Assembly (NCBI RefSeq): GCF_003063335.1
Contig: NZ_NERX01000001.1
Location: 124,001 to 188,000, forward strand
Length of the DNA: 64,000 nt
Direction: 5' to 3'
Source: Limnohabitans sp. MMS-10A-192
GTDB taxonomy: Bacteria > Pseudomonadota > Gammaproteobacteria > Burkholderiales > Burkholderiaceae_C
The first letter of the stretch is position 1, and the number at the start of each line of letters is the position of its first letter. The notes under the pieces were generated by a model that saw only the letters and a program-made list of their open reading frames with translations, was not told where the DNA came from and did not search any database. Made by a program: the position numbers and the translations under genes. Positions 1 through 8,715 of the stretch are shown in pieces.

Positions 1-163
1 TGACTTCACCCGCAAACCGACAGGCTATGGCTGAAGCATCAAAACGTGTGATCGGACCAATGCCGGACTGACCGGCAAGCAGGTTGGACCATGCATCGGC
101 GACCGTGTTGCCCACGGGGCTGACGCATCCCAAACCCGTGACAACAACGCGGCGCCGGGTCAT
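1..163 (-). CDS. fabF: Beta-ketoacyl-ACP synthase II (N-terminal part)
   Basis: Only the first ~54 codons are inside the window; the rest lies beyond position 1. The ATG at 163-161 opens a protein starting [19 protein letters not shown], the typical N-terminal strand and turn of FabF-type condensing enzymes. FabF elongates acyl-ACP with malonyl-ACP in the cytoplasm. The catalytic Cys and His residues are out of view. It begins 7 nt after acpP and so is the last visible member of the plsX-fabH-fabD-fabG-acpP-fabF unit. Confidence 0.93.
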   Translation of the reverse strand, partial: MTRRRVVVTGLGCVSPVGNTVADAWSNLLAGQSGIGPITRFDASAIACRFAGEV

Positions 164-169
164 CGTCGA

Positions 170-469
<300 letters not shown>

Positions 470-1213
470 TCAGGCCATGAACATGCCACCATTGACATGC
501 AATTCTTGTCCGGTGACATAGCCCGCGTGCTTTCCGGCCAGGTAGGCCACGGCATGCGCGATGTCTTCGGGTTTGCCCAAATGGCCCAGAGGAATCTGGC
601 CCAGCAAGGCTTTTTGTTGTTCTTCGGGCAAGCTGGCGGTCATGTCGGTTTCGATGAAACCGGGGGCCACGCAGTTCACGGTGATGTTGCGGCTGCCCAA
701 CTCTCGGGCCAGCGCACGGGTCATCCCCGCCACACCGGCCTTGGCCGCTGCATAGTTGGCTTGGCCAGGGTTGCCCGACGCGCCCACCACGCTGGTGATG
801 CTGATGATGCGGCCATAGCGCTGCTTCATCATGGGGCGGATCACGGCGCGGCTCATGCGGAACACGGCCTTGAGGTTGGTGTCCAGCACCGCATCCCAGT
901 CGTCGTCCTTCATGCGCATGGCCAGGGTGTCGCGGGTGATGCCCGCGTTGTTGACCAGCACCTGCAAGCCGCCGTGCTCCTTGACGATGGCGTCGATCAG
1001 GGCTTCGCCTGCCGCGGCGTCGTTCACATTCAAATTGGCACCCCGGCTGCCTGGAAAGGCCGACAGCGCTTGGCTGATCTTGGCTGCGCCGTCATCGCTG
1101 GTGGCGGTGCCAATGACCACAAAGCCTTGTTGTGCCAGATGCAGGGCAATGGATGCGCCGATACCGCGCGAGGCGCCTGTGACCAGTGCAATGTGTTTTG
1201 GTGTTTCACTCAT
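470..1213 (-). CDS. fabG: 3-oxoacyl-ACP reductase
   Basis: A 247-aa short-chain dehydrogenase that reduces beta-ketoacyl-ACP with NADPH in the fatty-acid elongation cycle. The nucleotide-binding motif TGASRGIG is at residues 12-19, NNAG at 88-91, the catalytic Ser near 141, and the YxxxK pair at Tyr154/Lys158, with Asn113 completing the tetrad. The N-terminal ALVTGASRGIG and C-terminal ELHVNGGMFM are diagnostic of FabG. The start codon overlaps the fabD stop by 4 nt (ATGA), which indicates translational coupling. Confidence 0.97.
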   Translation of the reverse strand: MSETPKHIALVTGASRGIGASIALHLAQQGFVVIGTATSDDGAAKISQALSAFPGSRGANLNVNDAAAGEALIDAIVKEHGGLQVLVNNAGITRDTLAMRMKDDDWDAVLDTNLKAVFRMSRAVIRPMMKQRYGRIISITSVVGASGNPGQANYAAAKAGVAGMTRALARELGSRNITVNCVAPGFIETDMTASLPEEQQKALLGQIPLGHLGKPEDIAHAVAYLAGKHAGYVTGQELHVNGGMFMA

Positions 1214-2160
1214 GCGAGCAGTCCTTTCACTTCAGCCAGGGTGGCGGGGTCGTACAGCGCCACGCCGGTCAATTCAGCGTCAATGCGCTTGGTCATGCCC
1301 GCCAGCACCTTGCCGGGGCCGCATTCGACCAGCGTAGTCACGCCACGGGCCTTGATCGCCTGTACGCACTCGACCCAGCGCACCGGGCCAAAGGCCTGGC
1401 GGTACAGCGCATCGCGGATGCGGTCGCCGTCGGTTTCGATGGCCACATCGATGTTGTTGAGCACCGGAATTTGCGGGGCGCCCAGCGTCAGGGTGGCCAA
1501 TTTTTCGCGCAGCTTTTCAGCGGCTGGTTTCATCAGGCTTGAATGGAACGGGGCCGACACGGGCAAGAGCAGCGCACGCTTGGCGCCCATGCCCTTGAGC
1601 ACTTCGCAGGCTTTGTCCACCGCGGCCTTGCTGCCCGCGATCACGGTTTGCGCCGCGTCGTTGAAGTTCACGGCCTCGACCACTTCGGCGCTGCCTGTAG
1701 CAAATGTGGCCTGGGCTTCTTGGCAACCAGCAATGACTTTGTCCGAGGCCAGACCCAAAATCGCGGCCATCGCGCCCACGCCCACCGGCACGGCTTCTTG
1801 CATGGCGGCAGCGCGCAGTCGCACCAGCGGCGCAGCTTGCGCCAGCGTCAAAACACCCGACGCCACAAGAGCGCTGTACTCGCCCAGCGAGTGCCCCGCC
1901 ACCACGGACGGCTTGGCGCCACCTTCGGCCAGCCAAGCGCGGTAAGCGGCCACGGCCGACACCAGCATCACAGGTTGGGTGTTGGTGGTCATGGCCAGCG
2001 CTTCTTTGGGGCCTTCGTGGATCAGTTTGGCCACGTCTTCGCCCAAGGCGTCAGAGGCTTCTTGAAGGGTTTCAAGCACCACGGGGTGGTCGCCCCAAGC
2101 ATCCAGCATGCCCACCGATTGGGAGCCCTGGCCGGGAAAAACAAAAGCAAATGTGGTCAT
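1210..2160 (-). CDS. fabD: Malonyl-CoA:ACP transacylase
   Basis: Transfers malonate from CoA to ACP, supplying the elongation unit. The protein opens MTTFAFVFPGQGSQ; the nucleophile elbow GHSLGEYSAL puts the active Ser at residue 91, and the acid-base His is in APFHSSLM near 206. The frame stays open to a TTG at 2166, but the ATG at 2160 gives the usual N-terminus and 316 aa. It is 79 nt downstream of fabH and overlaps fabG by 4 nt. Confidence 0.97.
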   Translation of the reverse strand: MTTFAFVFPGQGSQSVGMLDAWGDHPVVLETLQEASDALGEDVAKLIHEGPKEALAMTTNTQPVMLVSAVAAYRAWLAEGGAKPSVVAGHSLGEYSALVASGVLTLAQAAPLVRLRAAAMQEAVPVGVGAMAAILGLASDKVIAGCQEAQATFATGSAEVVEAVNFNDAAQTVIAGSKAAVDKACEVLKGMGAKRALLLPVSAPFHSSLMKPAAEKLREKLATLTLGAPQIPVLNNIDVAIETDGDRIRDALYRQAFGPVRWVECVQAIKARGVTTLVECGPGKVLAGMTKRIDAELTGVALYDPATLAEVKGLLA

Positions 2161-2239
2161 GTGCAAATTTTGTATCGGGAAAGAATACGGGTGAGCGTGC
2201 CGCGCATCGCTGACCCGGGCCTGTCAAATCAACCGCGGA

Positions 2240-3217
2240 TCAATAACGCAAGAGCACCGAGCCCCAGGTGAAGCCGCCACCCACGCCTTCGAGCATGAGG
2301 GTCTGGCCGCGCTGGATGCGCCCGTCGCGCACGGCGGTGTCCAGCGCCAGCGGGATCGAGGCCGCCGAGGTGTTGCCGTGTTGATCCACCGTCACGACCA
2401 CCTTGTCGGCAGTCATCTTGAGCTTCTTGGCCGTGCTTTGCATGATGCGGATGTTGGCCTGGTGCGGGATCAGCCAGTCGATGTCGGCATCGGTCAGATT
2501 GGCCTTGGCCAGGCTGGCACGGGCGGTTTCTTCGAGCACGCCCACAGCCAGTTTGAACACAGCCTGACCGTCCATCTTGAGCACCGGATCACCGAGGATG
2601 CCGCCTTTGTTGACGTGCCCGGGCACGCACAAAATGTCTTTGTATTTGCCATCGGCGTGCAAGTCGGTGGCCAAAATGCCGGGCTGGTCTGAAGCCTCAA
2701 GAATGACTGCGCCTGCGCCATCACCAAACAGCACGCAGGTGGTGCGGTCCTTGAAGTCAAGGATGCGGCTGAACACTTCCGAGCCGATCACCAGCGCGCG
2801 CTTGGCCGAGCCGGACTGAATCATCGAATCGGCAATCGTCAACGCATAAATGAAGCCGCTGCAAACGGCCTGCACGTCAAACGCCGGACAACCGGCGGTG
2901 CCCAGCTTGTGCTGCACCATGGTCGCCACCGATGGAAAAACCATGTCGGGGGTCGAGGTGGCGACGATGATCAGATCGAGTTCATCGGCCGCAATGCCTG
3001 CGGCCGTCAAAGCCTTTCGGGCGGCTTCGGTGGCCAGATCGCTGCTGCCTTGGGTATCGGCCGCAAAGTGACGCGCCCGGATACCGGTGCGCTCGACGAT
3101 CCAGTCGTCGGAGGTTTCGACGCCTTGTTGCGCCAATTCGGCAGCCAAGTCGGCGTTGGTCAGGCGTTTTTCTGGCAGGTAACTGCCAGTGCCCAAGATG
3201 CGGGAGTAAATTCTCAT
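2240..3217 (-). CDS. fabH: Beta-ketoacyl-ACP synthase III
   Basis: A 325-aa condensing enzyme that starts fatty-acid synthesis by joining acetyl-CoA (or another short acyl-CoA) to malonyl-ACP. The Cys-His-Asn triad is visible: Cys119 in VQAVCSGF, His in [10 protein letters not shown], Asn in [10 protein letters not shown]. The end [13 protein letters not shown] is typical. The ATG overlaps the plsX stop by 4 nt, so plsX and fabH are coupled. Confidence 0.97.
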   Translation of the reverse strand: MRIYSRILGTGSYLPEKRLTNADLAAELAQQGVETSDDWIVERTGIRARHFAADTQGSSDLATEAARKALTAAGIAADELDLIIVATSTPDMVFPSVATMVQHKLGTAGCPAFDVQAVCSGFIYALTIADSMIQSGSAKRALVIGSEVFSRILDFKDRTTCVLFGDGAGAVILEASDQPGILATDLHADGKYKDILCVPGHVNKGGILGDPVLKMDGQAVFKLAVGVLEETARASLAKANLTDADIDWLIPHQANIRIMQSTAKKLKMTADKVVVTVDQHGNTSAASIPLALDTAVRDGRIQRGQTLMLEGVGGGFTWGSVLLRY

Positions 3218-4278
3218 GGTGTGGTGACCGCTGGTTCTGCCCGATCCGCTTGCACGCCCATCAACAAGGGGGCCGCATGCGCGATGCGTTCACGAACGCG
3301 ATCCAGCAATTGGTTTCGGGCTGCATCATAAGCCCGGTTCAGGGCGGTTTCAAAAGCGACCTCATCGGCCGAGCCATGGCTCTTGAACACCAAACCACGC
3401 AAGCCCAGCAGGGCTGCACCGTTGTAGCGGCGATGGTCTACGCGATTTTTAAATGCAGATAAGACCGGATAAGCCAAAATTGCTGCGATTTTCGTGAAGA
3501 TGTTGCGAGAGAACTCGGTTTTCAGAAAACCACCAATCATGGTGGCCAAGCCTTCGCTGGCTTTCAAGGCCACATTGCCCACAAAGCCGTCACAGACCAC
3601 GATGTCGACCGTGCCCTTGAAAATGTCGTTGCCTTCCACGTTGCCATGGAAATTCAAATCACCGGCGTTGCCTGCAGATCGCAGCAATTCACCCGTTTTT
3701 TTGATGATTTCATTGCCTTTGATGGCCTCTTCACCGATGTTGAGCAAGCCCACCGTGGGGTTTGACTTGTCTTGCAACACCGAAACCAGGGCCGAGCCCA
3801 TCACCGCAAACTGAAGCAAGTGTTCTGGCGTGCAGTCGACGTTGGCGCCCAAATCGAGCATGGTGGTGCCACCGCCCTTGAAGTTGGGCATCTGCCCAGC
3901 AATGGCGGGACGGTCGATGCCGTCCATGGTTTTGAGCACATAGCGGGCAATGGCCATCAATGCACCGGTGTTGCCCGCAGACACGGCGGCACCGGCTTTG
4001 CCATCGCGCACCTGCTCGATGGCCACGCGCATGGACGAGTCTTTTTTCTTGCGCAAGGCAATTTCCAGTGGATCATCCATCTCCACCACTTCGGTGGCGG
4101 GCACCACTTGGGCACGCGGATCGGACAAACCACTCAAAGCCTCAGGGCGACCCACCAAGAGCAAACGGGCATCGGGGTGAGTCGACAGGAAACGACGGCA
4201 CGCGGCCAGCGTGATGCTTGGGCCGTGGTCACCGCCCATGCAATCGACTGCCACAGTGATCGGGGTGGACGAGGTCAT
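3214..4278 (-). CDS. plsX: Phosphate acyltransferase PlsX
   Basis: A 354-aa peripheral membrane enzyme that makes acyl-phosphate from acyl-ACP for PlsY in phosphatidic acid synthesis. The N-terminal [13 protein letters not shown] and internal [10 protein letters not shown] are PlsX signatures. The order YceD-rpmF-plsX-fabH is conserved across proteobacteria and links ribosome and membrane synthesis. The last ~25 residues look variable. The 112-nt gap to rpmF shows no gene. Confidence 0.97.
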   Translation of the reverse strand: MTSSTPITVAVDCMGGDHGPSITLAACRRFLSTHPDARLLLVGRPEALSGLSDPRAQVVPATEVVEMDDPLEIALRKKKDSSMRVAIEQVRDGKAGAAVSAGNTGALMAIARYVLKTMDGIDRPAIAGQMPNFKGGGTTMLDLGANVDCTPEHLLQFAVMGSALVSVLQDKSNPTVGLLNIGEEAIKGNEIIKKTGELLRSAGNAGDLNFHGNVEGNDIFKGTVDIVVCDGFVGNVALKASEGLATMIGGFLKTEFSRNIFTKIAAILAYPVLSAFKNRVDHRRYNGAALLGLRGLVFKSHGSADEVAFETALNRAYDAARNQLLDRVRERIAHAAPLLMGVQADRAEPAVTTP

Positions 4279-4390
4279 GGAATCCTTGGACTCAAAACGA
4301 GAAAATACAAATCAAAAGCCACAAAAACAAAAGCCCGATGCTACTTTAAAAGTAGCGCCGGGCCTCTTGAGGCTTCAGGGCTGACGCCGA

Positions 4391-4573
4391 TCAGGCTTCG
4401 GACTTGTTTTTCAGCACTTGGCGACCGCGGTAAAAACCGTTGGGGCTGATGTGGTGACGCAGATGAGTTTCACCTGTTGTTGGCTCGACAGCGATGCCTG
4501 GCACATTCAGGGCATTGTGCGAACGGTGCATGCCGCGCTTGGAAGGCGATTTTTTGTTTTGCTGAACAGCCAT
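4391..4573 (-). CDS. rpmF: 50S ribosomal protein L32
   Basis: A 60-aa basic protein starting [20 protein letters not shown], the classic L32 N-terminus. The frame remains open upstream to 4666, but the ATG at 4573 with GGAGCC just before it is the family start. L32 is a structural protein of the large ribosomal subunit. The zinc-type CxxC pairs of some L32 proteins are absent, as is usual in proteobacteria. It sits between the YceD gene and plsX, as expected. Confidence 0.98.
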   Translation of the reverse strand: MAVQQNKKSPSKRGMHRSHNALNVPGIAVEPTTGETHLRHHISPNGFYRGRQVLKNKSEA

Positions 4574-4712
4574 GATGGCTCCTTGGAAGCTTGTGGAGGC
4601 CGCGCAAATACAACGCAGCTTCTGGTTGATAACAGTGTCACTCAGAAGAGAACTGAGCGAAGCCATCGATTATAGCCTAAGCTGAAGCACTTGGCCAGCC
4701 AGTTCAAAAAGA

Positions 4713-5258
4713 TCAGGACTTGCCTGTTTTCAAGCCCGCCAGCACGCCGAACGGATTGGGTTTGACCGCAGCGGTCTCGAACTCGGAGTCCACCGCCGAC
4801 ATGGGGACGGTTTTCGGGCAGACCTCATGCAAAGGCACCAAGGGCAAAGACAAGATCAGCTCATCTTCCACCAAGGCCAGCGCATCAAAGTCACGGCTGA
4901 TGACCAAAATATCTTCTTCAGCCTCATCGTCCAGCGCGGCGGCCGTGGCTTCATCCGCCACAAAACGGAAAGAACGCTCTGCCTCCACCGTCTCCAGCAC
5001 GGGGGTCAGACAACGCTGGCACTGCATGGGCAAAGCCACCGAAGCTTGTAAATCCAGCCAAACCTGATCGGCACCCCCTGACTGGGGCACCAAACGGCCT
5101 TGCAAGCGCCAAGCCACCAGCCCAGCCTGCAGATCACCCGCGACTTGCTCATCGAGCAGGCGAGGCAAAGCGCTCAGGGGCGACTGACCTTCAAGGCTTG
5201 CGCCGTCACGCGCAAAGGCCACGACATCCAGATGTGAGGGGTCCAACTTTTTTTCCAT
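4713..5258 (-). CDS. yceD: YceD / DUF177 family ribosome-biogenesis protein
   Basis: A 181-aa acidic protein of the DUF177 family. The family core around MQCQRCLTPV near the middle has a CxxC pair and is followed by an acidic stretch (EAEEDILVIS), as in E. coli YceD, which is needed for normal 23S rRNA accumulation. Position just upstream of rpmF is the strongest support. It is divergent from the Maf-type gene at 5285 across a 26-nt gap, so the two promoters or leaders must overlap. Confidence 0.9.
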   Translation of the reverse strand: MEKKLDPSHLDVVAFARDGASLEGQSPLSALPRLLDEQVAGDLQAGLVAWRLQGRLVPQSGGADQVWLDLQASVALPMQCQRCLTPVLETVEAERSFRFVADEATAAALDDEAEEDILVISRDFDALALVEDELILSLPLVPLHEVCPKTVPMSAVDSEFETAAVKPNPFGVLAGLKTGKS

Positions 5259-5284
5259 ACCCGCAGTGTAAGAGAATCACCCCC

Positions 5285-5905
5285 ATGAGCATTTCTGCAA
5301 GCCCCCCTGTTTTGAACTCCACCGAAACCCGCCCCGTGGTGCTGGGCTCCACCTCGCGCTACCGTCGCGAACTGATGGAGCGCTTGCGCATCCCGTTTTC
5401 AGTGGCTGCCCCCGACGTTGACGAAACCCCTGCAACCGGTGAATCGCCCCGCGATCTGGCCCTGCGCCTGGCCCTGGCCAAAGCCAAAGCCGTGGCAGCC
5501 CAACACCCCGAATCGGTGGTGATTGGCTCCGACCAGGTGGCCGATCTGGCCGGGGTGCCTTTGGGCAAACCCGGTGAACATGCCCGCGCCGTGCAGCAAT
5601 TGCGGCAGATGCGTGGCCAAACCGTGGTGTTTCAAACCGCCTTGGCCGTGGTGTGCCTGGCCACCGGCTTTGAGGCGGTGGACCTGGCCGCTGTGCGGGT
5701 GGTCTTTCGCGACCTGAGCGACGACGAGATCGAGTCCTACCTGCAAGCCGAAAAACCTTATGACTGCGCAGGCAGCGCCAAAAGCGAAGGCTTGGGCATT
5801 GCTTTGCTCGAATCCATCGACAACGACGACCCCACCGCGCTGATCGGCCTGCCCCTGATCCGCACTGCACGCCTGCTGCGCCAAGCTGGAGTGAAACTGC
5901 TGTGA
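5285..5905 (+). CDS. yceF: Maf-type 7-methyl-GTP pyrophosphatase (YceF subfamily)
   Basis: A 206-aa Maf/HAM1-like nucleotide pyrophosphatase. GSTSRYRRELMERL near the N-terminus, PDVDETP, VIGSDQV and the C-terminal CAGSAKSEGLGIALLE match the YceF branch (m7GTP pyrophosphatase) better than the YhdE branch (dTTP/UTP). These enzymes hydrolyse modified nucleotides and are regarded as house-cleaning. The frame is open further upstream, but the ATG at 5285 gives the usual N-terminus. The stop overlaps the start of the next gene. Confidence 0.93.
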   Translation: MSISASPPVLNSTETRPVVLGSTSRYRRELMERLRIPFSVAAPDVDETPATGESPRDLALRLALAKAKAVAAQHPESVVIGSDQVADLAGVPLGKPGEHARAVQQLRQMRGQTVVFQTALAVVCLATGFEAVDLAAVRVVFRDLSDDEIESYLQAEKPYDCAGSAKSEGLGIALLESIDNDDPTALIGLPLIRTARLLRQAGVKLL

Positions 5906-6672
5906 ACGCACCGACAAGCCAAGGCCGCCTGTACCTGGTGCCCACCCCGCTGGATTTTGGCTGCGCCGAGCAAGCCCCGGTCAGCGATGTCCTGCCCGTC
6001 AGCACGCTGGCCATCGCCGCCAGCTTGCAGCACTGGGTCTGCGAAAACGCCAAAAGCACCCGCGCCTTCCTCAAGCGCGTGGGTGAATCTCATCCTTTGG
6101 TCGCGCCCCTGGCCGAACAACAGATCACCGAATTGCCGCGCCATGTGCACAAAAAAGGCGATCACCAATCGGGATTTGATGGCAAACCCTTGCTGGCAGC
6201 GGCGCTGAAGGGGCACGACATCGGCCTGATCAGCGAAGCGGGCATGCCCGCCGTGGCCGACCCGGGCAGCTCGGTGGTGCGGGCTGCGCACGATCTGGGT
6301 TTGACCGTGATCCCCTTGGTGGGCCCTGTCTCTTTGCTCTTGGCCCTGGCCGCCAGCGGGCTGAACGGCCAAAACTTTGCGTTTGTGGGCTACCTGTCGC
6401 AAGACGCGGGGGAGCGCTCTGCACGCCTGAAACAGCTCGAATCACTGGCCCACAAAACAGGCCAGACACAGCTGTGGATTGAAACGCCTTACCGCAATGC
6501 CGCCATGCTCAGCGGCTTGCTGCAAAGTTTGCAAGGCGGCACCCGGCTGGCCATTGCCAGCGGCTTGACGCTGCCCTCGGCACGCATCCAGAGCCACACC
6601 GTGGCCCAATGGAAAAAGGGCCTGCAAGGCCCTGATGGTCACACGCCCGCGGTCTACGCCATCGGGCCTTGA
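5902..6672 (+). CDS. Tetrapyrrole-methylase-fold SAM-dependent methyltransferase, RsmI-like
   Basis: A 256-aa protein starting with GTG that overlaps the Maf stop by 4 nt. The central block ISEAGMPAVADPGSSVVRAAHDLG followed by PLVGPVSLLLALAASGL matches the RsmI-type fold (16S rRNA C1402 2'-O-methyltransferase). The N-terminal glycine loop of true RsmI (TPIGNL) is replaced by LVPTPLDFG, and the protein is shorter. It is therefore a paralogous branch, and its substrate is unknown. Coupling to a Maf pyrophosphatase hints at RNA or nucleotide housekeeping, by inference only. Confidence 0.8.
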   Translation: MNAPTSQGRLYLVPTPLDFGCAEQAPVSDVLPVSTLAIAASLQHWVCENAKSTRAFLKRVGESHPLVAPLAEQQITELPRHVHKKGDHQSGFDGKPLLAAALKGHDIGLISEAGMPAVADPGSSVVRAAHDLGLTVIPLVGPVSLLLALAASGLNGQNFAFVGYLSQDAGERSARLKQLESLAHKTGQTQLWIETPYRNAAMLSGLLQSLQGGTRLAIASGLTLPSARIQSHTVAQWKKGLQGPDGHTPAVYAIGP

Positions 6673-6678
6673 GCAGGT

Positions 6679-7665
6679 TCAGCGCAAGGCTGAGCCCATG
6701 CGCAGGGCGTGCACCGCGCCCTCGCCCACCGCAGCGCCAAAGCGCTTGGCCAAGCGCTCGGCCACGTTTTCATGACGGGAATAATCAATCACCTCGGGGG
6801 CCTTGACCACATCGCGCGCTACACCGTCCAGACTGCCCAGGGCGTCGGCCAGGCCCATGTCCACCGCCTGCTGACCACTCCAGAACAAGCCACTGAACAT
6901 TTCAGGTGTTTCTTTCAAACGCTCACCCCGGCCCTGGCGCACCACCTGAATGAACTGCGAGTGGATCTGATCGAGCATGGCCTGGGCGTGTTTGCGCTGG
7001 GCTTCGGTTTGAGGGCTGAAGGGGTCCAGAAAACCCTTGTTGGCACCCGCCGTCATCAAGCGGCGCTCCACGCCCAGCTTGTCCATCAAACCCGTGAAAC
7101 CAAAACCATCCATCAAGACGCCGATGCTGCCCACGATGCTGGCCTTGTCGACAAAAATCTTGTCGGCGGCGGCGGCGATGTAGTAAGCGGCTGAAGCACA
7201 CGACTCCTCCACCACCACGTAAATCGGTTTCTTGTGCAGGGCTTTCAGTCGGCGAATTTCATCGTTGATCAAGCCCGCCTGAACAGGGCTGCCGCCGGGC
7301 GAATTGATCAACAAGACCAAGGCCTGTGAGCCTGAGTCTTCCAGCGCACTGCGCATGGAGGCCATGACGTTCTCGGCACTGCCATCGCCTTCCGAGCCGA
7401 TTTCGCCCTTGATGGCCACCATGGCCGTGTGCGGCATGCTGGGGCTCATGGCTGGGGAGTTGTAGCTGAACATTTGCCAGGCGATCACACCAATCAAGAG
7501 CAACCAGACCAAGCGCAGGCCCACTTTCCAACGGCGTGCCGCTTTTTGCTCTTCCAAGGTGGCAAAGGCCAGCGCCTCCAAAGTACGGCGTTCCCAGCTG
7601 CGCTCTGCCGAGGGCATCGCATCGGCTGAAGCGTTGGTGAACAAGGGCTCGCGGGGTTCTTGCAT
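6679..7665 (-). CDS. sppA: S49 family signal peptide peptidase, SppA-like
   Basis: A 328-aa membrane-anchored serine protease. One transmembrane segment (about residues 51-67, LRLVWLLLIGVIAWQMF) precedes the peptidase domain. INSPGGSPVQAG, the nucleophile Ser158 in ESCASAAYY and the general base Lys210 in AGANKGFLDPF form the S49 Ser-Lys dyad. It is half the size of E. coli SppA, like the short form. It would degrade cleaved signal peptides in the membrane. The ATG at 7665 is preferred to TTG at 7671. It follows the Rieske gene directly. Confidence 0.93.
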   Translation of the reverse strand: MQEPREPLFTNASADAMPSAERSWERRTLEALAFATLEEQKAARRWKVGLRLVWLLLIGVIAWQMFSYNSPAMSPSMPHTAMVAIKGEIGSEGDGSAENVMASMRSALEDSGSQALVLLINSPGGSPVQAGLINDEIRRLKALHKKPIYVVVEESCASAAYYIAAAADKIFVDKASIVGSIGVLMDGFGFTGLMDKLGVERRLMTAGANKGFLDPFSPQTEAQRKHAQAMLDQIHSQFIQVVRQGRGERLKETPEMFSGLFWSGQQAVDMGLADALGSLDGVARDVVKAPEVIDYSRHENVAERLAKRFGAAVGEGAVHALRMGSALR

Positions 7666-7667
7666 GG

Positions 7668-8033
7668 TCAAAATTCAACAGGTTTCAAGTTGTAGGCAGT
7701 ATGCCAGTGAACCACGCCGTCCCGCTCTGAAAGGTCTATTTTCACAAGGCCCCCGCGGCAGGGTCCGCCGGAACACGCGCCCGTGTCTGGCTGGTAGGTG
7801 GCGCCATGGGTGGCACACATCAGCCAGCGGCCGGTGTTGTCAAAAAAGCGGTCCGGCTGGTAGTCCATCTCCATCGCCACATGGGTACAACGGTTCAGGT
7901 ACGCATGCACCTCACCTTGGTAGCGGATGGCAAAAGCCCGACAAGTCTGCCCGGCATACACAATGTCAAAGGGCACGGCGCGCCCCCCGTTGACCAGGTC
8001 CGCGCTGTTGCACAAAGGGATCACCGCATCCAT
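7668..8033 (-). CDS. Rieske [2Fe-2S] ferredoxin-like protein
   Basis: A 121-aa soluble Rieske-domain protein. The cluster ligands are Cys49-x-His51 (NRCTHV) and Cys73-x2-His76 (LMCATHGA). No membrane anchor is seen. The start at 8033 has a GGAG 7 nt upstream; longer in-frame starts would run into the phosphatase gene. Such stand-alone Rieske proteins can serve as electron carriers, but no oxygenase lies nearby. Its place between the HAD phosphatase and the sppA-like gene recurs in related bacteria as far as I recall; its role is unknown. Confidence 0.88.
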   Translation of the reverse strand: MDAVIPLCNSADLVNGGRAVPFDIVYAGQTCRAFAIRYQGEVHAYLNRCTHVAMEMDYQPDRFFDNTGRWLMCATHGATYQPDTGACSGGPCRGGLVKIDLSERDGVVHWHTAYNLKPVEF

Positions 8034-8046
8034 GACCGCTCCAGTC

Positions 8047-8715
8047 TCAAGCGTGTTGCAACAACCAGTCGTGCAGATCCTGCACGCTGTGCGCCACATG
8101 ACGAGGCTTCAAGACATGAAAAGCATCGGGCTCATGGGCACCATAACTCACGCCCACACTGGCGCAGCCCGCATTCAAGGCCATCTGCAAGTCGTGTGTC
8201 GTGTCACCGATCATCAAGGTGCGCTCGGGCTCCACGCCAAACTCGCGCATCAGCTCGTGCAGCATCAGGGGGCTGGGCTTTCCCGCCGTCTCGTCGGCCG
8301 TGCGTGAGCCATCGAACACTTCGCGCAACTCGACATCGCGCAAAGCCTCGTTCAGGCCATGGCGGCTCTTGCCGGTCGCCACCGTGAGCCAATGGTGCCG
8401 CGCCTTGAGCGCGTGCAGCAAAGGCAAGACACCCTCAAACAGGCTGATGTCGTTTTGGTGCGCAATGTAGTGGTGGCGGTAACGCTCGCCCAGAGCCGGG
8501 TATTTTTCGGGGGGCACATCGGGCGCGGCATGGGCCAGCGCAGGCATGAGCGCCATGCCGATCACATAAGAGGCAGCTTCGCGGGTGGGCTCCTGCCCGC
8601 CCACATCGACCACCGCCCGCTGGATGCAGCGTGTGATGATGGCCGTGGAGTCAAACAGCGTGCCGTCCCAATCGAAGGCGATCAGGTCAAACTGACGGGG
8701 TCTTGAGCTGGGCAT
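8047..8715 (-). CDS. gph: HAD-superfamily phosphatase, phosphoglycolate phosphatase-like
   Basis: A 222-aa HAD hydrolase with motif I DWDGTLFDS (nucleophile Asp15, acid Asp17), motif II VATGKS, and motif III/IV in KPSPLMLHEL...MIGDTTHDLQMA. The cap region fits the Gph/PGP group that dephosphorylates 2-phosphoglycolate, though related HAD proteins act on other sugar phosphates, so the symbol is tentative. The ATG at 8715 is chosen over TTG at 8721. The start lies inside the rluC 3' end (29-nt overlap), indicating coupling. Confidence 0.85.
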   Translation of the reverse strand: MPSSRPRQFDLIAFDWDGTLFDSTAIITRCIQRAVVDVGGQEPTREAASYVIGMALMPALAHAAPDVPPEKYPALGERYRHHYIAHQNDISLFEGVLPLLHALKARHHWLTVATGKSRHGLNEALRDVELREVFDGSRTADETAGKPSPLMLHELMREFGVEPERTLMIGDTTHDLQMALNAGCASVGVSYGAHEPDAFHVLKPRHVAHSVQDLHDWLLQHA

